Positions 16,120 through 22,410 of a stretch of 64,000 bases of DNA are shown here, piece by piece. Under the pieces are notes generated by a model. It saw nothing but the letters and a program-made list of their open reading frames with translations. It had not been told where the DNA came from and ran no database searches. Position numbers and translations under genes: made by a program. Every line of letters starts with the position of its first letter. The first letter of the stretch is position 1. The stretch is from Pyrobaculum ferrireducens. GTDB lineage: Archaea > Thermoproteota > Thermoprotei > Thermoproteales > Thermoproteaceae. The stretch lies in assembly GCF_000234805.1 (NCBI RefSeq), contig NC_016645.1, forward strand, positions 2,146,391 through 2,210,390, read 5' to 3'.

Positions 16120-17238
16120 GTGTCGTGGCTCGACGACGTGCTCAAAGCCTCCCGGCTCATTAAGTCGGGCGGGTTTGTGGCCGTTACCCACGGAGGGACG
16201 GCACACGCAGACGACACCGTAGCCGCCGCGTTGCTGAAGCGACACGGCGCCGAGGCCGTCTACCGCCTCAACACGGTGGATGAGATACTCGAGGTGGGCG
16301 GAGGCGTGGTGTTAGCGGACATCGGCGACGCGTTTAGAGGCAAACTCCCGGAGCGATACGCCGTGCTTGACCACCACGGCGTGTCCGACCCCTCGGAGGA
16401 GCCGTCCAGCGTCGTGCAGGTTATGTACGCTGTGGGGGCCCGCCCCGCGCCGCTTGTCGCCACCTTGATACACTTCCTCGACCTCTTCGACAGATACGGT
16501 CCCGGGGCCAAGAGGTGGGCAGGTCCCTACGGCAACTCCCTCAACAACGGCCTTACGAAGTACTTCTCAGACTTCCACGGCGTTGTGAAAGACGAGAAGT
16601 TTCTAGACCTAGTCGCCGAGGCGGTGTACGCAAGGCTGGAGGTGGACCTCCCGGCTTTCCACGAGGCTTTTAAACTCGCCGAGCGGCTCCCCTACGCCGA
16701 CGCCGCCGAGAGGTTCCCCCGGACCTTCCAAAACCTGAGGCTCATGCTCTCGGCGGCTAGGGACCCGGTGGCGGCCGCCGCGACGAAGGAGGCCTACGAG
16801 ACCGGCTTCGGGGTGGACTTCGGCGCATACGCCGTGCTGGCGGTGCCCGAGCTGGAGCCCTACGTGCTGAAGGGCTTGGAGAAGTACTTCGGCGACGCGG
16901 CGAAGGCCGTGGAGCTGGTGACCAGCGGGCGGTACAGCCTGTTGCGGGGCGACGCCGCCGTGGCGGTCGCCGTGGAGGACAACATCCCCCCAGCCCCCCT
17001 CTGGAACGCCCTTCTCGACACCGGCGTGCTGTCAAACGAGCCAGCTATCATTGTGGTGAGGGATCGCCGCACGAAGGGCGCGTATACTGTGTGGCGCCCG
17101 GACAGATACGCCAGCGTGATAGACCTGAGGAGGCTCAAGGGCGACGCCGTGGTTTTTAAACACGTCACGGGATTCATGGCGGTTGTAAAAGCCTCCACAG
17201 CTGAGGAGGCGGCGGAGTACGCGCTGAGGCAGCTATGA
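16120..17238 (+). CDS. MYG1 family protein (DHH-like exonuclease/hydrolase)
   Basis: 372 residues. The N-terminus VTHGGTAHADDTVAAALL (about 23-40) and DHHG near 87 are the metal-binding hallmarks of the MYG1/UPF0160 family, which is related to DHH phosphoesterases; eukaryotic MYG1 is a 3'-5' RNA exonuclease. A further acidic/His-containing region FLDLFDRYGPG follows near 125. Length matches the family. It overlaps the downstream methyltransferase start by four bases (ATGA). An RNA-processing role is inferred from the family. Confidence 0.88.
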   Translation: MSWLDDVLKASRLIKSGGFVAVTHGGTAHADDTVAAALLKRHGAEAVYRLNTVDEILEVGGGVVLADIGDAFRGKLPERYAVLDHHGVSDPSEEPSSVVQVMYAVGARPAPLVATLIHFLDLFDRYGPGAKRWAGPYGNSLNNGLTKYFSDFHGVVKDEKFLDLVAEAVYARLEVDLPAFHEAFKLAERLPYADAAERFPRTFQNLRLMLSAARDPVAAAATKEAYETGFGVDFGAYAVLAVPELEPYVLKGLEKYFGDAAKAVELVTSGRYSLLRGDAAVAVAVEDNIPPAPLWNALLDTGVLSNEPAIIVVRDRRTKGAYTVWRPDRYASVIDLRRLKGDAVVFKHVTGFMAVVKASTAEEAAEYALRQL

Positions 17239-17735
17239 TAGAGGAGATTTTCCAAGACCTGGACGCCTTGGATCTGGGGAGTTCCGCAGTCGACGTGGGA
17301 GCCGGCTTCGGCGCCTCGACGGAGTACCTCCTGAGGAGGGGGGTGAGGGTCTGCGCTGTGGACGTCGACCCAGGAGTGGTGACGAGCCTGAGGAGCCGCT
17401 TCCGGCAGTTCGTGGAGATCGGCATGCTTAGGCTAGACCTGGCGCCGGCCGAGGCCCTGCCCTACCGCGACGCCGCGTGCAACTCCGCGATTTCCGTCGT
17501 GGCGCTACACCACTTTAGAGACGTGCGCAGAGCCCTGCTGGAGATGGAGAGGGTGGCGAGACGCCTCGTGGTGGTGTACGACTGGGCGCCCGAGGCGGGC
17601 GGCGTGACCAACCCCCACAGCCCCGAGGAGCTTAGTCAGAAAATGGAGACGGCGGTGGAGATAGCCAAGACGCTGGGGTTTGAATACACGGCGAGGCGCC
17701 TCTGGTACAGACTCTTAAAACGCAAAACTTTATAA
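17235..17735 (+). CDS. class I SAM-dependent methyltransferase
   Basis: 166 residues. Rossmann motif I is VDVGAGFGASTEYL (about 19-32), followed by AVDVDPG (motif II) and VVALHHFRDV (motif IV region). It is short and lacks an obvious substrate domain. The ATGA overlap with the MYG1 gene shows translational coupling, so a joint role in RNA metabolism is possible. Substrate unknown; UbiE/COQ5-type and RNA methyltransferases share these motifs. Confidence 0.85.
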   Translation: MIEEIFQDLDALDLGSSAVDVGAGFGASTEYLLRRGVRVCAVDVDPGVVTSLRSRFRQFVEIGMLRLDLAPAEALPYRDAACNSAISVVALHHFRDVRRALLEMERVARRLVVVYDWAPEAGGVTNPHSPEELSQKMETAVEIAKTLGFEYTARRLWYRLLKRKTL

Positions 17736-17754
17736 GACGTGCAGAGACGGCGAC

Positions 17755-18843
17755 ATGCGCTTCTTAACACTGGCGCTTCTGGCGGCGTTGATCGCGCTGG
17801 CCGTATCGCCAATAAGACTTGAAGTCGATTCAGTGCTGGTGTCTCCTATAAACACTACAAAAATCGTGGACTACGTCAAGGGGGCGAAGCAGGCGGTGTA
17901 CGTAGAGGTCTACGTCCTCACCTACAGACCCCTAGCCGACGCCCTAGTCGAGGCCGCTAGGCGGGGCGTCGATGTCTACGTAGTCCTCTCGGCTAAGGTA
18001 TACGGCGGAGTTCCCCAGCAGGCAAAGGAACTCGCCAGCTACATGGAGAGCAACGGCGTGAAGGTTAGGTGGAACGGCGACTTCCCCAACGTCCACACAA
18101 AGCTATACGTCATAGACAACAAGACAGTCATCATAGGCAACATAAACCCAACGGCCTCGGGCTTCAGCAGAAACAAAGGGGTGATGCTGGTGATCCACAA
18201 CGCCACCCTCGCCCGCCAGCTGACCACCATAATCCTCAACGACTACCGCGGGGTATACCCCCGCTACAGATACCCCGGCGTCTTGGTGTCGCCGATAAAC
18301 TCCCAGGACGGCCTCGAGTGGATACTCAGCCAGCCAGGCGAGCTGTACATAGCCATGGAACAGATATATACAGACTCCGGCCTAGTCCCCCTAATCCTCC
18401 GGCACCCCACGTACTACGCCGTGGTGGCTAGGACAGACGCCGACATAAACACCGCAGTGGACGAGGACATCGTCGCCAAGATAATTGTAGTGGGCGACTA
18501 CGTCTACGTCGGGTCGATAAACATCGGCTACTACTCAATACAGAGGAACAGAGAAGTCGGCCTCCTAATCCACAACCCCCAGCTAGCCCAGCGCCTCAAG
18601 GCCCTGGTGTTGCAGTGGTACAGAGAAGCCGGCGGCAAGCCGCCAGCCACCACACAGACGGCGACAACCCCCGCCACAGCCCCCGCGACGAGAACCCAGC
18701 CCACCACAACCGCCGCCACTCAGCCCACGACCAACACGGCGGCCGCTAGGGGAGGCGGCTACGGACTGCACATACTGATATGGGTGGTGATAATCATAGC
18801 GGCAGTTCTCTTCGTCCTCTGGATGAATAGGAAAAGGCCGTAA
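17755..18843 (+). CDS. secreted, membrane-anchored phospholipase D-like protein
   Basis: 362 residues. An N-terminal signal peptide (about 1-18) is followed by two PLD repeats. The first HKD motif is intact (HTKLYVID, His114, Lys116, Asp121), with GNINP after it. The second repeat keeps Lys242 and the GSINI tail but has Val240 in place of His and Gly247 at the Asp position, so it is degenerate. A Thr/Pro/Ala-rich stalk (about 298-335) and a C-terminal membrane helix (about 340-357) with a basic tail anchor it outside the cell. The substrate may be lipid, nucleic acid or another phosphodiester. A TATA element ends near 17733, about 27 bases before the ATG. Confidence 0.85.
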   Translation: MRFLTLALLAALIALAVSPIRLEVDSVLVSPINTTKIVDYVKGAKQAVYVEVYVLTYRPLADALVEAARRGVDVYVVLSAKVYGGVPQQAKELASYMESNGVKVRWNGDFPNVHTKLYVIDNKTVIIGNINPTASGFSRNKGVMLVIHNATLARQLTTIILNDYRGVYPRYRYPGVLVSPINSQDGLEWILSQPGELYIAMEQIYTDSGLVPLILRHPTYYAVVARTDADINTAVDEDIVAKIIVVGDYVYVGSINIGYYSIQRNREVGLLIHNPQLAQRLKALVLQWYREAGGKPPATTQTATTPATAPATRTQPTTTAATQPTTNTAAARGGGYGLHILIWVVIIIAAVLFVLWMNRKRP

Positions 18844-18845
18844 AG

Positions 18846-18852
18846 TATATAT
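18846..18852 (+). promoter_or_regulatory. TATA box of the membrane-anchored winged-helix gene
   Basis: TATATAT just after the PLD stop codon, first base 27 bases before GTG 18873. It favours GTG 18873 over TTG 18852. Confidence 0.55.
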
Positions 18853-18872
18853 TGACGGAGCGGGACGCCGGC

Positions 18873-19235
18873 GTGAAGACTGAGTACTACCTCGTCCTGG
18901 AGGCCCTCGCCTCAGGAACGCCCCCTGGCAGGATCAGCAAGATGCTAGACATGGAGCCCCACGACGTAGAGGCGATAATCAACACCCTCCAGGAGAGGGG
19001 CTACGTGGAGAGGAAAGGCGCCCGCTACGTCTTGACAGAGGCGGGGCGCAAGACGCTGGAGGAGTGGAGAGAGCGGGTGAGGAGAGAGCTAGGGGACGCC
19101 GTGGAGCTCCGCAGAGCCGGCAGAGAGGCAGAGGCCTGGGAAATCGTGGAGAAGTGGCTCCCCGCACTCCCCATACTCGTAGGCCTCGGCGTGGTTTCCC
19201 TCGCCCTGTGGAAACTCCTCACAGCTAAGCGGTAG
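18873..19235 (+). CDS. winged-helix DNA-binding protein with C-terminal membrane anchor
   Basis: About 120 residues from GTG 18873. Residues about 5-60 form a winged helix (ISKMLDMEPHDVEAIINTL, then ERGYVERKGARYVLTEAG). A charged helical linker leads to one hydrophobic segment near the C-terminus (LPILVGLGVVSLALWKLL). It is therefore a small regulator tethered to the membrane from the cytoplasmic side. It lies directly downstream of the membrane-anchored PLD-like gene but has its own promoter. One-component membrane-bound regulators of this kind are common in archaea; targets are unknown. Confidence 0.75.
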   Translation: MKTEYYLVLEALASGTPPGRISKMLDMEPHDVEAIINTLQERGYVERKGARYVLTEAGRKTLEEWRERVRRELGDAVELRRAGREAEAWEIVEKWLPALPILVGLGVVSLALWKLLTAKR

Positions 19236-19242
19236 CGTTGGG

Positions 19243-19626
19243 CTAGGAAATGCCAATCCCCGCTTCTCTAAGCTTGATCTTGAGGTCTTGGCACTGCCCC
19301 ACTGAGAGGTAGAGTAGCTCGTCGTAGTAGTCCCAGTCGGCGGCCACCACGACGCCCCGCGTCAGGGCCTCGGCGACGAGGCAAGGCGGCGCGAGTCCGG
19401 CGGGCACCACGTCGGCGGGGACGCCCAGGGCCTCTTCTATCTCGGCCGCGAGGCGGAGGGCCTCTCCCAGATCCGAGCCGTCGATGAGGACATCGACGTC
19501 GTGCACCACCTCCGACTCCGCGGCGGAGCCGAACAGCACGGCCAGCCTCCTGCCGCCGGCCGCCCTCCTCAACTTCTCCAGAACCTCGTCCAGCCTAACT
19601 TGATAGACAGGGCGCATTTTCCTCAA
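19243..19626 (-). CDS. MntA-like nucleotidyltransferase (second HEPN/MNT pair)
   Basis: 127 residues. GSAAESEVVHDVDVLID near residues 33-49 gives the GS-x8-DxD nucleotidyltransferase signature, and VPADVVPAG near 77-85 may supply the third acidic residue. It overlaps the upstream HEPN gene by 32 bases, so here the HEPN gene comes first and the transferase second, the reverse of the pair at the left edge. An AMPylating antitoxin role is inferred from the family. The C-terminal tail beyond about residue 95 is longer than the minimal domain. Confidence 0.75.
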   Translation of the reverse strand: MRKMRPVYQVRLDEVLEKLRRAAGGRRLAVLFGSAAESEVVHDVDVLIDGSDLGEALRLAAEIEEALGVPADVVPAGLAPPCLVAEALTRGVVVAADWDYYDELLYLSVGQCQDLKIKLREAGIGIS

Positions 19627-20011
19627 CCCTCTTGATAAATTCGAGGACGCATTTGAAGTCGCTCTTCACCGCGTCGTACACCCTTCTGTCGTCCACTGCG
19701 AAGTATCTATGGACGAGGAGGTTGCGGAGCCCCACCAAGGCGGCTAGGACCTCTCCACAGCCGATCCCCAGCCTCCTGTCCACCTCCCTTAGACACTCGC
19801 GGTAGGAGGAAAACACGCGGCCCCACGCCGCCCTCGCGAACTTCATACACATAGAGGCGAGGGCCTCTACGAGCACAATTAGCTGGTATCGAAGGGCCCA
19901 CACCTCCTCGTCGCTGAGTTCCTCAAATCTGCGGCTAGCTATCCTCAAGGCGTCGTTTATAGCCCCCCGCGCCTCCGATGCCCTCTGGAGTACGGAGAGG
20001 CAAGTCCCCAT
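19595..20011 (-). CDS. HEPN-domain protein, HepT-like
   Basis: 138 residues, all-helical. LRNLLVHRYF near residues 97-106 contains RNLLVHRY, an exact Rx4HxY HEPN motif. Its ATG shares one base with the deoC stop and its end overlaps the nucleotidyltransferase gene, so deoC, HEPN and MNT appear to be one transcription unit. By analogy with HepT the protein is an RNase toxin held in check by its partner. Link to deoC is probably only positional. Confidence 0.78.
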   Translation of the reverse strand: MGTCLSVLQRASEARGAINDALRIASRRFEELSDEEVWALRYQLIVLVEALASMCMKFARAAWGRVFSSYRECLREVDRRLGIGCGEVLAALVGLRNLLVHRYFAVDDRRVYDAVKSDFKCVLEFIKRVEENAPCLSS

Positions 20012-20691
20012 TACGCGAGGGCCTCGGGGGTGGAGGTCCCCAGCCTAACCCGCGCCGGGTCTAGGCCGAAGCCTATGGCTTCTATAATGGCGCGGGCCTG
20101 CTCCCTTGTCCTAATCCCGCCGGCCATCTTCACCCCCAGTCTGTACCCCCTCTCTCTGATGTACCTGGCGATCGCCGCCGCCCTCTCAGGCGTGGAGTGG
20201 GTGGGGTTGCCCAGCTGCTTGGCGTAGGCCTCCTCGGCGAAGCCGGTGGAGCTTTTTATAAAGTGGGCCCCGGCCTCCGCCACTATGTCGTACAGCCTGT
20301 ACCTCTCCTCGTCGGTGAGATAAGGCTCCTCTACGATCACCTTGACAACCCTCCCGCCGGCCGCCCCCACCACGCTGACGAGGTCCCGCCTCACCTCCAC
20401 CCATCTCTGGGACTTCACCAAGCCGATCGGCGCCACGACGTCCAGCTCCTCCGCCACCTCCGCGAGCCTAGAGACGGCTTGCGCCCTCTCCCAGGTCTGG
20501 GAGGCGCCGAAGGGGAAGTCGACCACCACGCAGAGCCTCACCCTCCTCAGAAGCGGCCTCACGTACTGGGCGTAGACCGGGTTGACGCAGAAGGAGGCCA
20601 CCCCCAGCTCCTCAGCCCTAGCGGCACCCCTCGCCACATCCTCCACGGTCAGATACGGCTTAAGAAGGGCGTAGTCCACCACCTGGAGCAC
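20011..20691 (-). CDS. deoC: deoxyribose-phosphate aldolase
   Basis: 226 residues from GTG 20691, 27 bases after the minus-strand reading of the shared TATA box at 20711-20718; an ATG at 20709 would leave too short a gap. Cleaves deoxyribose 5-phosphate to glyceraldehyde 3-phosphate and acetaldehyde. TIM-barrel motifs include the Schiff-base Lys in FIKSSTGF near 150, a second Lys in GVKMAGGIRT near 190 and Asp in ELDVVAPIG near 85. Length is typical. Followed by a HEPN/MNT pair in the same direction. Confidence 0.93.
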   Translation of the reverse strand: MLQVVDYALLKPYLTVEDVARGAARAEELGVASFCVNPVYAQYVRPLLRRVRLCVVVDFPFGASQTWERAQAVSRLAEVAEELDVVAPIGLVKSQRWVEVRRDLVSVVGAAGGRVVKVIVEEPYLTDEERYRLYDIVAEAGAHFIKSSTGFAEEAYAKQLGNPTHSTPERAAAIARYIRERGYRLGVKMAGGIRTREQARAIIEAIGFGLDPARVRLGTSTPEALA

Positions 20692-20710
20692 TGGGGAAAG
20701 GCGCCACATC

Positions 20711-20718
20711 TATAAAAA
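20711..20718. promoter_or_regulatory. single TATA box shared by deoC and acyP
   Basis: TATAAAAA on the plus strand reads TTTTTATA on the minus strand. Its centre (20714.5) is 23.5 bases from both GTG 20691 (deoC) and ATG 20738 (acyP), so one box appears to serve two leaderless divergent genes. Confidence 0.5.
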
Positions 20719-20737
20719 CATTCTCCCACAAGCCGGC

Positions 20738-21025
20738 ATGGACATGGTGAGAGCCCACGTCTTCATAAGGGGGAGGGTGCAGGGCGTCTTCTTCAGGCAG
20801 TCTATGAGAGAGGTCGCCACTAGACACGGCGTCAAGGGCTGGGTCAGGAACAAATCCGACGGCAGGACAGTCGAGGCCGTGCTGGAGGGGCCGAGAGACG
20901 CTGTGGAGAAGGTCCTCCAGTGGGCACAGGTGGGGCCCCCCGGCGCCCGTGTAGAGGACTTGGAGGTGCGCTGGGAGGAGTACCGCGGCGAGTTCCAAGA
21001 CTTTAAAATACTGCCGACCGAGTAG
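20738..21025 (+). CDS. acyP: acylphosphatase
   Basis: 95 residues, normal family length. Hydrolyses carboxyl-phosphate bonds of acylphosphates. RGRVQGVFFRQSM (about 11-23) contains the phosphate-binding loop with the catalytic Arg, and GWVRNKSDGRTVEAVLEG (about 34-51) contains the catalytic Asn. ATG 20738 is 27 bases downstream of the TATA box at 20711; an internal ATG at 20744 is less well placed. A small stand-alone housekeeping enzyme. Confidence 0.93.
   Translation: MDMVRAHVFIRGRVQGVFFRQSMREVATRHGVKGWVRNKSDGRTVEAVLEGPRDAVEKVLQWAQVGPPGARVEDLEVRWEEYRGEFQDFKILPTE
21001..21010 (+). promoter_or_regulatory. TATA-like box at the end of acyP
   Basis: CTTTAAAATA within the last acyP codons. No protein gene starts downstream on this strand; it would place a transcript start near 21030, at the beginning of the inverted-repeat-rich intergenic stretch. 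Confidence 0.35.
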
Positions 21026-21029
21026 AACA

Positions 21030-21240
21030 GGGCCCCTTGCCACAGCCGGCGTGTTTTCGCCAGGCGTCTCCTCTACTTTACGTCGCCGCCGTGACGATGG
21101 CGGCAACGTGGACGAGGGGTCACTGGACACTGCCGGAGCAATGCCGAAAGTCGTACAGTAGGCGCGTGTCCGACCCGCGGCTACAGACTTGAAACGCGTG
21201 GCTGGTAGTTCGGCACCCCTCCCTAAACCGCACTACGCCC
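21030..21240 (+). ncRNA. possible structured noncoding RNA in the acyP-permease gap
   Basis: The 250-base gap is the largest non-coding stretch outside the A+T-rich zone and is dense in inverted repeats. Visible helices: GCCGGCG 21045-51 with CGCC/GGC 21058-65 (one bulged A); ACGT-GCCGCC 21080-90 with GGCGGC-ACGT 21099-109; GGCCCC 21031-36 with GGGGTC 21116-21; TGCCGAA 21142-48 with TTCGGCA 21209-15; and GGACAC 21125-30 with GTGTCC 21166-71. A TATA-like box at 21001 points into it. It contains GAAAGTC and ACAGA strings, but I could not fold it as RNase P. G+C-rich DNA forms helices easily, and the strand is uncertain. Confidence 0.3.
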
Positions 21241-21279
21241 AGATTGATGGCGGCTGTGGAGCCCTTGCCTCTCGCATCT

Positions 21280-22410
21280 CTATTCGTATCTGAGGGCGTC
21301 TACTATGTTTAGTCTACTCGCTCTGTAGGCGGGGGCCAGGGCGCCTAGCATATTGGCGGCCAGCACCACCGCGGCTGAGGCGAGCACGGCCGCGGGGGTT
21401 ATTTTGAGTTTCAGTGCGGTGCCGAAGCCTATGGGGATTGATATCTGCGAGATGAGGAACAGGACTGGCAGCGCGGCGGCGATGCCCATGGCTATTACAA
21501 TGAGGGACTCGGCGAGTATCACCGCGAGGATGTGCCTCCTCTTGAACCCGACGGCCCTCATTATGCCGATTTCCTTCGTCCTCTGCAGAATAGATATTGT
21601 CATGGTGTCGTAGAGCCACATAGCGGTTATCAAGGCGCTTACGCCGGCCAAGACGCCGAGCCCCATCTGGGCAATGGCGGCGAACTGCCCAACCTGTCGC
21701 GCCAGTACCTGGGGGGAGAGGATGGTGGCGTCTGGGAAGTAGGGCGTCAGCCGGGCCGCCGCCTTCTCAGCAGTCTGGGGGCTGTCCGTGATGACGTAGA
21801 TCAAGGCGTAGCCCTCAACCGCGGAGAGGGCTCTGTCCACAAAGACGTCGCCGCCGCCGAGAGGGCCCGCGATGCCGGAGAGGTCCACCACCCCCGCCGC
21901 TGTCACCTCCAGCGGCGGACCCGTCGAGCGCTCCAGCGTAACAGGCATGCCTGACTCGAGCGGTACGTCCCCGGCCATCTTGACCCTGGTGGAGACCAGG
22001 GCTAGGGAGCCTCCTACCGACATGACGCCGGACTTCAAGGCGTCCCGCGGAATTAACACGTCCACGGCCTCTGGCGGCACGTAGTATATCATCACGTCCC
22101 TCTCGGAGCCGTCTGGCAACCTCGCCTTGGCGCCCTCCCCCGTCATCGGTATAACCACCGCCGTTGGGAGGAGGGCGGAAACCGTGGCCACGTCGGCCTC
22201 TGTAAGAGGCCTAAACCGGGGCAGTATCCACACCGTGTTTAGCCCAAGGCGCTGAAAGGCCTCCTCCACGACGCCCTTGAAGGTCTCCCCTATGGAGAGC
22301 GCCGTCGCGAGGGCTAGAAAGGCGATGAAGACGCCCAGGGCGGCGAGTGCCGACCTGCCGGCCCTCTCCCTAACCGCCAGCCACGCAAGCCTAGCTACGT
22401 CTGGCAACAC
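21280..22410 (-). CDS. ABC transporter permease of the MacB/FtsX type
   Basis: 376 residues from GTG 22410 (a longer frame to 22473 would overlap the upstream gene by 83 bases). One N-terminal membrane helix (about 15-35), a large extracytoplasmic domain of about 200 residues, then three C-terminal helices with QRTKEIGIMRAVGFKRRHI between them, the FtsX/MacB signature topology. The matching ATPase is not adjacent. The gene begins within the last codons of a secreted surface-protein gene, so the two form a unit that may act in export or in coupling to a surface structure. Confidence 0.85.
   Translation of the reverse strand: MLPDVARLAWLAVRERAGRSALAALGVFIAFLALATALSIGETFKGVVEEAFQRLGLNTVWILPRFRPLTEADVATVSALLPTAVVIPMTGEGAKARLPDGSERDVMIYYVPPEAVDVLIPRDALKSGVMSVGGSLALVSTRVKMAGDVPLESGMPVTLERSTGPPLEVTAAGVVDLSGIAGPLGGGDVFVDRALSAVEGYALIYVITDSPQTAEKAAARLTPYFPDATILSPQVLARQVGQFAAIAQMGLGVLAGVSALITAMWLYDTMTISILQRTKEIGIMRAVGFKRRHILAVILAESLIVIAMGIAAALPVLFLISQISIPIGFGTALKLKITPAAVLASAAVVLAANMLGALAPAYRASRLNIVDALRYE

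Noticed and set aside
20660-21130. 156-codon minus-strand frame covering acyP and the deoC promoter
   Set aside because: It runs across a complete acylphosphatase gene and the shared promoter, with no recognisable protein features.
21143-21190. RNase P RNA (GAAAGTC and ACAGA strings resembling conserved regions I and V)
   Set aside because: The two strings are only about 30 bases apart, and the helix they can form puts ACAGA inside the stem, unlike the P4 helix of RNase P. Not called; kept only as an unidentified RNA candidate.
21160-21240. tRNA gene on the minus strand (TTCAAGT resembles a T loop)
   Set aside because: The flanking five bases cannot pair as a T stem and no acceptor or anticodon stem fits.
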